This document shows positions 1 through 8,596 of a stretch of 64,000 bases of DNA, in pieces. This DNA comes from DATFXM01 sp035315885 (lineage in GTDB: Bacteria; Acidobacteriota; Blastocatellia; UBA7656). Positions within the stretch are counted from its first letter, which is position 1. The number at the start of each line of letters is the position of its first letter. Position numbers and translations under genes: made by a program. The DNA lies in the NCBI GenBank assembly GCA_035315885.1, contig DATFXM010000061.1, positions 8,371 to 72,370 of the forward strand, read 5' to 3'. The notes beneath the pieces were generated by a model, which had not been told where the DNA came from, made no database searches, and saw nothing but the letters and a program-made list of their open reading frames with translations.

Positions 1-1
1 C

Positions 2-1660
2 GCCGGGCTCTGGACAACAGGCGGCCAGGTGCGAACTCATCGTCCGACCGGCGGCTTTAAGGCAGGCGCTGCCGCCGTGTCGATCACTCCGTTTGGCTCA
101 AACCCCGGTTGGGGCGGAACAATCACCGAAACTGGCGTCTGGGGCGAAAAGTTCACAGATAAAAACCATAACGGCCGCTGGGATCCCGGCGAGCCGTTTG
201 AAGATGACCCGGTCAATACGCAGCTCGACCCCAGTTCAAAAGGAAAATACGACGGCATCTTTCTTGCCGGATTCGGAAGAAACAGACTCGCAACCGGCAA
301 GCACGACGACCTGTGGGCACGCGCACTAGTGCTGGAGGACGGCCAGACAAAAATCGCCATCGTGTCCGTAGACTTGATTGGCTACTACTCCAAGGCGAAC
401 TACTACGGGGTCGCTGAAATTCAGAAGATGATCGACCCGTCGCTGGGCATCGGCGAAGTGCTGGTGACATCGACACACGACCACGAAGGACCCGATACGA
501 TCGGCGCATGGGGCGTCGATCCGCTCAGTGACGGCAAGTACCCGAGGTATCTTCGTTTTGTCGATCAGCAAATAGCCAAGGCGGTTACGAAGGCAGCCCG
601 GTCGACCGTCCGAGTCGTGATGAAGCTTGGTAAGACTGATCCGACGACGTCCCCTTCGATAGCCGGCATGCAGACTCGCACGGGCGGCCGGCCGCCGCAA
701 TTCTTCGATGAAGAGCTGCGAGTGATGCAACTGTGGAACGGCGAGCGTCGCGTCCTCGACCGCGTTGTCGCAACTGTCGTTCAGTGGAACACTCACCCCG
801 AGTCCATGGAGAGCAAGAACACCGAAATCACTTCTGATTTTCCAAACGCAGTACGACAGGCCGTTGAACAGAAATACGGCGGCATTGCGATGTACATCAG
901 CGGGGATCTCGGAGCAGTGGAGATCATCGGAGACACAAACAACAAACGGGGAGATAGGATCAAGTTCGACGGGAAAGAATTCCCTCTCAACGCGAACGGA
1001 AATCGGCCGGCTTACACCTTCGAACGTACCGAGGCTATTGGGCGCGACATTGCCAAAGCGGCATTCGAAGCGCTCGAGCGCGGTGAATGGAATTCATTAC
1101 GCAGCTTCTACGTCAACAAGGCTGCGGTTCGGGCTCCGATGGATAATCAGGCCTACATTCTCTTGTCGGCGAAGGGCGTGCTGGATACGATGCCTCCTCC
1201 GAAACAGGGAGTGCCTATCGAAATCGAAACACAGGTCTACGCGATTACTATCGGGAACGCTCAAATCATCACGACACCGGGCGAGCTGTTCCCCGAAGTC
1301 TTTTACGGGGTCGATGCGAATCGCCGGCGCGATTGCCTTGCGGCGGACACCGGCCTCGCAGCCGAACCAGCAATCAGAGAGAGAATGCCGGCGAAGTACG
1401 TGTTCGTGCTCGGTCTTTGCCCGGACGAGTTCGGATACATCGTTCCGGCATACGACTTTCGAGCGCCGTCACCAGACTCGAAGAGGGGATTGATCGAGAC
1501 GCGTGACGCTTGCAAGCAAGCGGGCGTTCCGGACCATTATCACGAGACAAACTCGGCGAGTTCTCAGCTCGCGGCGAGGTGGGCATGTACCGCGGCCCGA
1601 TTATTCGACGGGAAGAAATCGGGCTCCCCGGCTTGTGAATCACTAGCTCCGCAAAACTGA
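2..1660 (+). CDS. Neutral/alkaline ceramidase-like protein, 5' partial
   Basis: The reading frame is open back to base 2, so the gene probably starts outside the window; an internal GTG at 29 is the first start-like codon but would lack a leader. The visible residues begin with the FKAGAAAVSITP pattern typical of the N-terminal domain of neutral/alkaline non-lysosomal ceramidases (hydrolases that cleave the amide of ceramides, usually secreted and zinc dependent). The segment STHDHEGPDTIG matches the place of the family's metal-binding THxHSGP motif. Near the start, DKNHNGRWDPGE looks like an EF-hand-type calcium loop, an insertion not usual in the family. The C-terminal immunoglobulin-like domain of true ceramidases is not evident. 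Substrate is therefore uncertain; it could be a secreted amidase or esterase of another kind. The stop overlaps the next start (TGATG), suggesting translational coupling to the phosphatase. Confidence 0.7.
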   Translation, partial: AGLWTTGGQVRTHRPTGGFKAGAAAVSITPFGSNPGWGGTITETGVWGEKFTDKNHNGRWDPGEPFEDDPVNTQLDPSSKGKYDGIFLAGFGRNRLATGKHDDLWARALVLEDGQTKIAIVSVDLIGYYSKANYYGVAEIQKMIDPSLGIGEVLVTSTHDHEGPDTIGAWGVDPLSDGKYPRYLRFVDQQIAKAVTKAARSTVRVVMKLGKTDPTTSPSIAGMQTRTGGRPPQFFDEELRVMQLWNGERRVLDRVVATVVQWNTHPESMESKNTEITSDFPNAVRQAVEQKYGGIAMYISGDLGAVEIIGDTNNKRGDRIKFDGKEFPLNANGNRPAYTFERTEAIGRDIAKAAFEALERGEWNSLRSFYVNKAAVRAPMDNQAYILLSAKGVLDTMPPPKQGVPIEIETQVYAITIGNAQIITTPGELFPEVFYGVDANRRRDCLAADTGLAAEPAIRERMPAKYVFVLGLCPDEFGYIVPAYDFRAPSPDSKRGLIETRDACKQAGVPDHYHETNSASSQLAARWACTAARLFDGKKSGSPACESLAPQN

Positions 1661-2247
1661 TGTCCAAGAACAGCAACCTCAAGCGTGCGGTGTTTATTGA
1701 TCGCGACGGCACGATGAACGTAGACGTTGGCTACGTGTCGAGCCCGGATCAGCTCGAAGTGTATCCGTGGACCGGGCAGGCGGTTCGGCTCATAAACGAA
1801 TCGGGGTTGCTGGCGATTGTAGTGTCAAACCAGTCCGGCGTGGCGCGAGGCTTTTGCAGCGAGCAGACTCTCGAGCTGATACACGAACGATTGATGTTAC
1901 ATCTTGAACAGGACGGCGCGCGCCTGGACGCGCTGTACTATTGTCCGCATCATCCGGAGATTGGGGATGCGCCTTATCGGCGCCGATGCGACTGTCGCAA
2001 GCCGCAACCGGGCATGCTGCATCGAGCGGCTACGTTGCACGACATCGACCTGGCTCGCTCGTTTGTCATAGGAGACAAGGCGAGCGATATCGCTCTTGCG
2101 AAGAACGCCAGGGCTCGTAGTGTGCTTGTGTTGACGGGTTATGGACAGGAGACTCTCGCCAATCCGGACGTCTGGCCGTGCGAGCCGGACGCCGTATGCG
2201 ACAACCTGCTCGAGGCAGTGAATTACATAGTGAGTTCTGAGTTCTGA
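1660..2247 (+). CDS. gmhB: D-glycero-beta-D-manno-heptose 1,7-bisphosphate 7-phosphatase-like (GmhB), HAD family
   Basis: This 195-residue protein is a HAD-superfamily phosphatase of the histidinol-phosphatase/GmhB group. Visible motifs are the nucleophile loop DRDGT (residues 14-18), the second motif Ser in VVSNQSG, the zinc-binding loop CPHHP...CDCRKP and the acidic GDKASDI motif. GmhB removes the 7-phosphate from heptose bisphosphate in the cytoplasm during ADP-heptose synthesis for lipopolysaccharide. No other heptose genes are in the window, so the exact substrate is an inference. The start codon overlaps the upstream stop. The last residues (SSEF) and the TGA stop are encoded by an intergenic 7-bp repeat array, so the C-terminus has been set by the repeat rather than by the family. 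Confidence 0.85.
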   Translation: MSKNSNLKRAVFIDRDGTMNVDVGYVSSPDQLEVYPWTGQAVRLINESGLLAIVVSNQSGVARGFCSEQTLELIHERLMLHLEQDGARLDALYYCPHHPEIGDAPYRRRCDCRKPQPGMLHRAATLHDIDLARSFVIGDKASDIALAKNARARSVLVLTGYGQETLANPDVWPCEPDAVCDNLLEAVNYIVSSEF

Positions 2248-2418
2248 GTTCAACCCCGAAGGGGTTGCGTCGTCCAGCCCAGGGTTGCCGTCCGCGGCTA
2301 CCCTGGGTCAAGTTGTTCAAATCCTTGAACCCTGAAAGGGTTGCGTCCGAAGCCTGAATTCATCGGCCCTTCCGCAACCCCTCAGGGTTGGACTCAGAGA
2401 ACTCAGCACTCAGAACTT
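2231..2418. repeat. Composite intergenic repeat: heptamer array, hairpin module, inverted heptamer array
   Basis: The left part is GTTCTGA units in 7-bp register, starting inside the gmhB coding end. The middle holds one copy of the two-hairpin module also seen in tandem at 63391-64000: the dyad AACCCCGAAGGGGTT at about 2253, then CCCAGGG...CCCTGGG. After it come a weaker AACCCTGAAAGGGTT dyad near 2330 and an inverted AACCCCTCAGGGTTG near 2377. The right part (2392-2417) is the inverse heptamers CTCAGCA/CTCAGAA. The whole element is roughly palindromic and could fold as one long hairpin after gmhB. Confidence 0.8.
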
Positions 2419-2455
2419 CCTGTAGTCCCCCCATTAGTATTACGATTCGCCGACG

Positions 2456-4231
2456 ATGCTCACGCTGCTCAACATCTCGAACGTTGCTCTGATCGAAAAC
2501 CTGCGAGTCGAATTCGAGCCCGGCCTTAACCTGTTGACCGGTGAAACCGGATCCGGAAAGTCCATCATCGTCGATGCGCTCGGACTTCTGGTAGGCGGCC
2601 GTTTCACTGCCGACATGCTCAAGTCAGGAACCGATCGCGCCTTTGTCGAAGGTTTGTTTCTGGTCAGCCGGAACGCCGATCTCGAGTCGAAACTCACCGC
2701 CGCTGGACTCCAATTTGACGACGAGCGCCCTTCAAACGAAGGAGACTCGCAACACGACCGGCAGCCCGGACGAGATGCGCGGCGTGAATCAGAGCAACGT
2801 CCCCTCGAGCTGATAATTCGGCGCGAGTTGTCTTCCGCGGGACGAAGCAAGATCTTCATAAACAATCATCTTGCAACTAACGCGCTGCTTCGAGAGTTGA
2901 GGCCGTTTCTGGTGGACATTCACGGACAGGGCGATCAACAGACTCTCTTCGACCCGGCCACACACCTCGAGCTTTTGGATGAGTTCGCCGGATCGCGGGC
3001 GTTAAGGGAGAAAGTCGCGTCGCGGTTTCAGGAGTGGGCATTGGTGCGTGACGAGCTTGATAGTCTCAATCGCGGCGAAGCGGAGAAGCTTCAGATGGCC
3101 GACATCCTCCGTTTCCAGATCCAGGAGCTGCAGAAGGCTGCGCTTGAGGAAGGCGAAGACGAGCGGCTTGAAGAGGAGCGTCGCAGGCTGACCAATGTTG
3201 AGAAGCTGAAGACCCTCGGGAGCGAGAGTTTTGAGTTGATCTATGAGGATGGAGACTCCGCGCTGACTCGAATCAAACAAGCTACGCGTCGAATTCAGGA
3301 GCTGTCGGATTACGACTCGAACCTGAGAGGTTACCTCGAAGGTCTGGAATCAGCGCAAGCAACTCTGGATGATCTTGCGCTCACATTGCGGGACTTCAAT
3401 GATGCACTCGAGTTCTCACCGGATCGACTCGCGGATGTCGAAAGCCGTCTCGCCGATCTTGCGCGCATAAAGCGAAAGTACGGCGGATCCGTCCAAAGCG
3501 CGATCGAGCACTTTTCTGAATCAGAGAATCGCCTTCGCGACATCGAGCATCGAGACGAGCGCGAAGCGGAACTGCGAAACCAAGTAGAAGCAGCGCTAGA
3601 AAAGTACATCGCTTCAGCGAGCGAGCTGCATCAGGAACGCATCAAGTGGTCGAAGAAGTTTGAGCGGGCGGTTGAACAGGAACTGTCGGAGGTCGCAATG
3701 GAACGCGCGACTTTTGACGTTAGAATCAGCAGCCCTGAAGCGCTGTCGGAACATCGTGGGGCCGAAGTGGAACGGAGGTTTCGAAGCACCGGCTTCGACG
3801 ATGTGGAGTTCTACTTCTCAGCCAACAAGGGAGAGCCTGCAAAGCCGCTTGCAAGAGTTGCGTCGGGAGGTGAGGCATCGAGACTGATGCTGGTGCTCAA
3901 GACGATTGCAGGCGCCACCGAGTTTCCGCGAACGATTGTCTTTGACGAGATCGATTCGGGAATCGGCGGCCGAGTGAGCGATGCGGTCGGAGCGAAGCTC
4001 AAGCGTCTTTCTGAAACCAACCAGGTATTGTGCGTAACCCACCAGGCCCAGATAGCGCGGTTTGCAACCGCCCATCACGCAGTTGAAAAGCATGAGTCGG
4101 GGAAAAAGACTGTCGTAGAAATTCACAAGCTTGATTCGCGAGGACGTGTAGAAGAAATTGCTCGAATGCTGACGGGGTCCGAGATCACCGACACCGCCCG
4201 CCGCCACGCTAAGGAGTTGCTGAAGAGCTAG
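2456..4231 (+). CDS. recN: DNA repair protein RecN
   Basis: This is a 591-residue SMC-like ATPase. The Walker A motif GETGSGKS is at residues 29-36, the central region (about 170-370) is rich in Glu/Arg/Leu and should form coiled coil, and the C-terminal part carries the conserved RVASGGEASRLMLVLK signature and the Walker B TIVFDEIDSGIGG. RecN acts at double-strand breaks in recombinational repair and is often LexA regulated; I see no clear SOS box. An Arg/Asp/Glu-rich insertion at about residues 88-115 lies before the IIRREL strand and is longer than I expect for the family. The length is close to the family norm. Downstream is an octamer repeat region rather than another gene. Confidence 0.96.
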   Translation: MLTLLNISNVALIENLRVEFEPGLNLLTGETGSGKSIIVDALGLLVGGRFTADMLKSGTDRAFVEGLFLVSRNADLESKLTAAGLQFDDERPSNEGDSQHDRQPGRDARRESEQRPLELIIRRELSSAGRSKIFINNHLATNALLRELRPFLVDIHGQGDQQTLFDPATHLELLDEFAGSRALREKVASRFQEWALVRDELDSLNRGEAEKLQMADILRFQIQELQKAALEEGEDERLEEERRRLTNVEKLKTLGSESFELIYEDGDSALTRIKQATRRIQELSDYDSNLRGYLEGLESAQATLDDLALTLRDFNDALEFSPDRLADVESRLADLARIKRKYGGSVQSAIEHFSESENRLRDIEHRDEREAELRNQVEAALEKYIASASELHQERIKWSKKFERAVEQELSEVAMERATFDVRISSPEALSEHRGAEVERRFRSTGFDDVEFYFSANKGEPAKPLARVASGGEASRLMLVLKTIAGATEFPRTIVFDEIDSGIGGRVSDAVGAKLKRLSETNQVLCVTHQAQIARFATAHHAVEKHESGKKTVVEIHKLDSRGRVEEIARMLTGSEITDTARRHAKELLKS

Positions 4232-4240
4232 TGAGGGAAG

Positions 4241-4410
4241 GGGCGAATGGGCGAACGGGCGAACGGGAGAGGGGAGACGCCGGGACGCGGTGAGGAGAGA
4301 CGCGGAGAGGAACGAAGGGAGTTCCGGTCGCCCATTCGCCCCTTCGCCCCTTTGCACATTCGTCTTCAATCCGAACCCTAAACCCGAAAACCCTCCGCAC
4401 CTCCGCACCT
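4241..4410. repeat. Octamer repeat arrays with inverted partners after recN
   Basis: Left units are GGGCGAAT, GGGCGAAC, GGGCGAAC (4241-4264) with exact period 8. The inverted partners CGCCCATT, CGCCCCTT, CGCCCCTT occupy 4329-4352, so a long hairpin is possible. Two further octamers CTCCGCAC are at 4393-4408. A fragment of the AAACCC-type heptamer array (AACCCTAAACCCGAAAACCC) lies between. The gap 4232-4561 holds no convincing gene; besides these repeats it carries the promoter candidate of the next gene. Confidence 0.7.
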
Positions 4411-4455
4411 TCGTCATTCCCCCACGGGCACGAAAAACCGCAGAAAATCGAATTC

Positions 4456-4483
4456 TTGCACTGCGCGGAATCCGTGTTAGACT
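4456..4483 (+). promoter_or_regulatory. Sigma70-type promoter candidate
   Basis: TTGCAC (4456-4461) is followed after 16 bases by TAGACT (4478-4483). It is placed about 80 bases before the start of the small basic protein. It is assigned by eye only. Confidence 0.4.
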
Positions 4484-4561
4484 AGCGCTGCCAATGAACA
4501 GCTAATGCTCCCCCGGACTTGGGATCAGAACCAACTAAACACGAAAAAAGTGGAGACTGAG

Positions 4562-4948
4562 ATGGCTGACGAAAACACGGCAGGCTGGGTAGGAGACGAA
4601 AGACGTTCGGGAGATGAGCGCCGAAAAGACGATCGAAGAAAGGTCAACGTAGGTCCACCTGCCGGCACTTCGGAGCGCAGAGCTGGCCGCGATCGGCGGC
4701 TCTTCGACAGACGAGCACAGGGATCGACCACCGGACAACTCCTCGTAGAGGTTGGCCGCTTCGCCGCTGAAAACATGGTCTTCCGTCAAAAGGGCAACAA
4801 AGCTGCCGCACGCCGCGCTCGAAAACACCTGTCACTCATAATGAAGCTTGCGAAAGCTAGGAGAGCGGAAATCTCAGCGGAAATCAAAGGCGGAGGAGCG
4901 GCGGACTCGGCTGCCCCCGATGATGATTCGGACGACGATACAGATTAA
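4562..4948 (+). CDS. Small charged hypothetical protein with Arg/Glu/Asp-rich N-terminus
   Basis: I do not recognise the family. The chosen ATG at 4562 follows a GGAGA Shine-Dalgarno with good spacing and gives 128 residues; the longer frame from 4505 adds 19 residues with no ribosome site. The N-terminal third is built of ERR/DRR repeats (DERRSGDERRKDDRRK, then SERRAGRDRRLFDRR), a pattern often seen as a linker next to PilZ-type domains, but no PilZ domain follows. The middle is a predicted basic helix (KAAARRARKHLSL) and the tail is acidic (DDDSDDDTD). It has no signal peptide and no membrane segment. A nucleic-acid or nucleoid association is possible from charge alone, which is inference. 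Confidence 0.65.
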   Translation: MADENTAGWVGDERRSGDERRKDDRRKVNVGPPAGTSERRAGRDRRLFDRRAQGSTTGQLLVEVGRFAAENMVFRQKGNKAAARRARKHLSLIMKLAKARRAEISAEIKGGGAADSAAPDDDSDDDTD

Positions 4949-5059
4949 AGCCGTCCGCTCCACCAGCTAACACCCTCATCAGTCGACACGACCAACGCGA
5001 GCAACGATCCCGATAACCACGGTGTATCCGCCGCGCGGGGGTAATCAACCCGTTGCTTT

Positions 5060-5437
5060 CTAACGAAGGCGGTTAAGAAGCATTTCCAGTTCTACACGCA
5101 AGTGATGGTACTCTTCGACCAGCCGGTTAAGAGTCACGATGAACGGGATCTGAAGAGCTGCGGCATCGTCTGCCCGCTGCTCCAACTCCGAAGCCTCGGG
5201 GGATCCGCCTGGCGCGCAATCCAGAAGTTCCATCACCTCGTGAACGTTCTCTCCTCGCGGATGCCTGTGATAGCAGTAGCTTATGAGTGAGAGGGTCATC
5301 CCATCGATGATCGACTGAACTTGCTCTGAATCGTCCAGTACCAGGCGAGTCATCAGGAATGAATCCTCGGGCGCCTCTGTCTGCCTGGCGAATTCAATAA
5401 CCCTTCTCTGCAAGTCATCGGACGATCCAGCGCTCAT
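5060..5437 (-). CDS. Hypothetical small helical protein
   Basis: A 125-residue frame on the minus strand with an amphipathic, helix-rich composition (repeated Leu/Val with Glu/Arg; ending VEYHHLRVELEMLLNRLR). I recognise no family or motif, and no clear Shine-Dalgarno precedes the ATG at 5437. It is divergent from comEC (start 5547). No competing frame on the plus strand is longer than 63 residues. Composition and length argue for a real gene, but it could be spurious. Confidence 0.5.
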   Translation of the reverse strand: MSAGSSDDLQRRVIEFARQTEAPEDSFLMTRLVLDDSEQVQSIIDGMTLSLISYCYHRHPRGENVHEVMELLDCAPGGSPEASELEQRADDAAALQIPFIVTLNRLVEEYHHLRVELEMLLNRLR

Positions 5438-5546
5438 GGCAATGATGTTTAAACTTCCGCTCGACTGTTGTCAACTGCGGCAGTAGAATCCGCCTCACCA
5501 GTTCCCTTCGAGATTCTTTCCAGATTCTTAAGCGAGCCTCTCGCCC

Positions 5547-8414
5547 ATGTTTCCTCGCCAGTTTTCCTCGAGCAAACAGCCATTCGTGCACCTCGCCCTA
5601 GCGTTGAGCCTGGGAATCGTCCTCGATCGCTGTACACACGTGCCTCTCTTGCTCGTCGCATTCTTCGCCGGCCCAGTGCTGATTCCGGCATTGCTCGCGT
5701 CCGCCCGTCACAGAACACAGGCCACCGCTGCCTCGCTTTTGTGTCTGATCGCGTTAGCCGGGCTGTTGCTATCTAGAGTCGAGAGGACGCATCGCAGCGC
5801 AACCAGCGTCGCACGTCTTGTGGGATCAGGATTGATTACAGTCGACGAGTCATTTGAATTGGAGGGCATATTAAGACGGCCTCCGGAGCCCGCACCCGCC
5901 GCGTACATTCTGGATGTCGATACGGTTCGCGTCACTTCAATGGAGGGGTCGGTTCAAGCCACCGGCCGCGTTAGGCTCACAGTTTTTGCGAGAGATCAAA
6001 AGGCGCGAAACGATTTCTTATCGCTCGGACTCGACAGCGGAACGAGAATCAGCGCGCCGGTGATTCTGTCGTCTTCGGGAAGCTACAAGAATCCGGGATC
6101 ACCGGACTACAACGCATTTCTTGAACGGCGAGGCTACGAGATTAAAGCATCAGTCAAGAAGCCTTCGCTGATAGAGCGCTGCGGACAAGTCTACTTCAAC
6201 CCGGCACTCGGCTGGTTGCTGCGAGTCAGGATCAAATTCATGTCCGCGCTGGATGGCTTGTTCGAGCCATCGGTGAGCGGAAGCCTCAAGGCAATGCTCA
6301 CCGGCAATCGTTACTTTGTAGATCGACGAGTGGAGGAACGGCTCAGGGAATCGGCGACTTTCCACGTGCTGGTGATAGCCGGATTGCACGCAAGTTTTAT
6401 CGCGCTGGTGATCCTGCGGGGGACCGGCCTTGTCTGGTCGGCTGCGGGCGGAGGGCGCTCGGTCTGGAGAGATTCAGCGCGCGCGTTGATAAGCATTAGC
6501 GCGCTCTGGCTCTACGCATTCATGACTGGCCTCGCCCCTCCGGTGGTTCGCGCGGCGGCGATGACTACGATCGGGCTCGTTGGACCGCTGCTTTGCCGTC
6601 GTGCTCCATCGCTGAACAGCGTCGCAATGGCAGCGTTTCTGATGCTAGTGGCTAACCCGTCACTGATCGCCGATCCGGGCTTTCAACTGAGCTTCGCTGC
6701 GGTGTTCGGAATTACAGGTCTTGCTCTTCCCCTGGCTGACACCCTGCGAAAAGTTGGCGAATGGAAGCCGGCTCCAACGACGCCTCATCCGCCGGTATGC
6801 AGCAGACTGATTCGAGGGGTAAGCGAGATCCTGTTCTGGAACGATCGGAAATTCAGAAAGGCAACGAGCGAGTTTAGGATCAGCTACAAGCCGGAGAAAC
6901 ACCCACTAGCGATCGCAACAAGTCGAATGCGACTCCAATGGCTGTTGCGAAGCGTAGGGACACTGTTAATGACTTCCGCGGCTATTCAGGCATCTACGCT
7001 TCCTTTGATGGCGTACTACTTCAACCGAGTAGCGCCGATCGGGGTACTGCTGAACGTGATTGCCGGACTTCTGACCTTCGTGATGATGGCTGGATCGATC
7101 GTAGCAATCGCCGCACGTTCGATTTCAACGTCGCTTACCTCGCCCGCGGTGTACTTCGTTGAACGTGCGCACTGGCTGCTTACGAATGCGATCGTTCCAT
7201 TCTCGCATATACCGGGGGCCACGTTTCGCGTGGCGCACTACGACGGAGCCTGGGTTTTCGTTTACGGATTGTACCTGCTTTCCCTCGCGGTGCTCTCGAA
7301 GGCTATTCAATGCTGGCACCCAGTCGATGAAGTCACACGCAAAGACCTTCTCTTGCAACTTCGAGGGAAAGTGCAGCCTCAGCTCGACCGCCCAAACGAC
7401 GTCTCGCAGCCTCGTGCGGCTCGGGCTTGGAAGCCGGCTCTTGTCGTTGCTTCGACCATAGCGTTAGGGCTTGCGACGATCAACCCTCGGGCGCCGTCAC
7501 CTGATGGCAAGCTGACCGTCTACTTCCTCGATGTTGGGCAGGGCGACTCAGCGCTGATCGTTTTTCCGGGCGGAGCAACGATGCTTGTGGACGCAGGAGG
7601 AGAACTGCAGTTCGGCGCTGTGCAACGAAGCGGGATGCAAGCCGCTAATCAAGAAGGGCTCGGAATTCCGCTGACCGATTCGTTCGGAGCGGGCTTCAAA
7701 GAAGACGATGCCGAAGACAATCCATTCAACGTGGGCGAGGCGGTAGTCTGTCGCTTTCTCTGGTCGCAAGGGCGAACATCACTAGGTTGGATCGTAGGTA
7801 CGCACGCCCATGCAGATCACATCGGCGGCATTCCATACGTCGAGCGCAACTTTCACCCGGGAGAGGCGCTGGTGGGCCGGGCTCCCCGGCGAGATCCAGA
7901 GTTCGAAAGGCTGCGCATCGCTACGGCAAAGAACGACACTCCGCTACACGTCATTGAATCCGGCCGGCAGTATGAGATCGAGGGAGTCAGCGTTCAGGTG
8001 TTGTGGCCGCCGCCCGCGAAGGGTGAGCCTGTGACATCGGGCAATAACGATTCGGTAGTGCTGAGACTCGTCTACGGCAGTGTCGCGATGCTGCTGGCAG
8101 GCGACATTGAACTTGAGACGGAGTCTTTGCTTGTGAAGTCCGGATTTGACCTGCGCGCGGACATCATCAAAGTTCCGCATCACGGATCAAAGACATCTTC
8201 TTCGGAGTCCTTGCTTGATGCGGTACGTCCGCGCTGCGCAGTCATATCGGTTGGGGAGAATAGCCGGTTCGGTCATCCTCATGCAGAAGTGTTAAGCCGC
8301 TATCGCGATCGTGGAATTCGACTTTTTCAAACCGGGCGAAACGGCACGGTCACCGCACAGACGGACGGACACGAACTGACGGTGGAGACGTATGAAGTAG
8401 GCAGTAGGCAGTAG
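5547..8414 (+). CDS. comEC: ComEC/Rec2 family DNA-uptake channel protein
   Basis: This 955-residue protein has the complete ComEC layout: an N-terminal membrane pair, an OB-like DUF4131 region (about 90-220), a Competence domain with many membrane segments carrying the family motif HVLVIAGLHASFIALV, and a C-terminal metallo-beta-lactamase-like domain. The last has YFLDVGQGDSALI, THAHADHIGG, VPHHGSKTSS and the closing RFGHPH motif. ComEC moves single-stranded DNA across the inner membrane during transformation. Two insertions are visible, one in the membrane region (about 400-460) and one before the beta-lactamase core histidines (about 690-730). The stop TAG lies in the third unit of the GTAGGCA heptamer array, so the last residues VGSRQ are repeat-encoded. 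No other competence genes are in the window. Confidence 0.93.
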   Translation: MFPRQFSSSKQPFVHLALALSLGIVLDRCTHVPLLLVAFFAGPVLIPALLASARHRTQATAASLLCLIALAGLLLSRVERTHRSATSVARLVGSGLITVDESFELEGILRRPPEPAPAAYILDVDTVRVTSMEGSVQATGRVRLTVFARDQKARNDFLSLGLDSGTRISAPVILSSSGSYKNPGSPDYNAFLERRGYEIKASVKKPSLIERCGQVYFNPALGWLLRVRIKFMSALDGLFEPSVSGSLKAMLTGNRYFVDRRVEERLRESATFHVLVIAGLHASFIALVILRGTGLVWSAAGGGRSVWRDSARALISISALWLYAFMTGLAPPVVRAAAMTTIGLVGPLLCRRAPSLNSVAMAAFLMLVANPSLIADPGFQLSFAAVFGITGLALPLADTLRKVGEWKPAPTTPHPPVCSRLIRGVSEILFWNDRKFRKATSEFRISYKPEKHPLAIATSRMRLQWLLRSVGTLLMTSAAIQASTLPLMAYYFNRVAPIGVLLNVIAGLLTFVMMAGSIVAIAARSISTSLTSPAVYFVERAHWLLTNAIVPFSHIPGATFRVAHYDGAWVFVYGLYLLSLAVLSKAIQCWHPVDEVTRKDLLLQLRGKVQPQLDRPNDVSQPRAARAWKPALVVASTIALGLATINPRAPSPDGKLTVYFLDVGQGDSALIVFPGGATMLVDAGGELQFGAVQRSGMQAANQEGLGIPLTDSFGAGFKEDDAEDNPFNVGEAVVCRFLWSQGRTSLGWIVGTHAHADHIGGIPYVERNFHPGEALVGRAPRRDPEFERLRIATAKNDTPLHVIESGRQYEIEGVSVQVLWPPPAKGEPVTSGNNDSVVLRLVYGSVAMLLAGDIELETESLLVKSGFDLRADIIKVPHHGSKTSSSESLLDAVRPRCAVISVGENSRFGHPHAEVLSRYRDRGIRLFQTGRNGTVTAQTDGHELTVETYEVGSRQ

Positions 8415-8596
8415 GCAGTTTCGGGTTTAGGGTTTCCGGTTTAGGGTTCGTTTGAGTGAAGGATGGCTCGCAGCCGAGGGCTCACAACTCATCTTTCTTT
8501 ACGCAGAGATTAAACTAAACCGAAACCCGAAACCCTAAACCCGAAACTGCCTACTGCTTACTGCCTACTGCTTACTGCCTACTGCCTACTGCTCTC
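8397..8596. repeat. Heptamer arrays in inverted orientation between convergent genes
   Basis: From 8397 the 7-bp units run GTAGGCA x3, GTTTCGG, GTTTAGG, GTTTCCG, GTTTAGG without loss of phase (8397-8445). The inverse array runs 8520-8589 as CCGAAAC x2, CCTAAAC, CCGAAAC, then TGCCTAC/TGCTTAC x6, again in register. The two halves can pair into a stem of more than 40 bp around a loop of about 75 bases. The comEC stop is in the left half and the MFS stop in the right half, and both proteins end in VGSRQ. The loop (8446-8519) shows nothing else. Confidence 0.9.

Noticed and set aside
3818..4417. 199-residue minus-strand frame over recN 3' end
   Set aside because: It lies antisense to the conserved RecN Walker B region and continues into the octamer repeat.
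8397..8596. Inverted array as a simple Rho-independent terminator
   Set aside because: The stem is very long, the loop is about 75 bases and no T-run follows; a plain terminator does not explain the conserved 7-bp phase.
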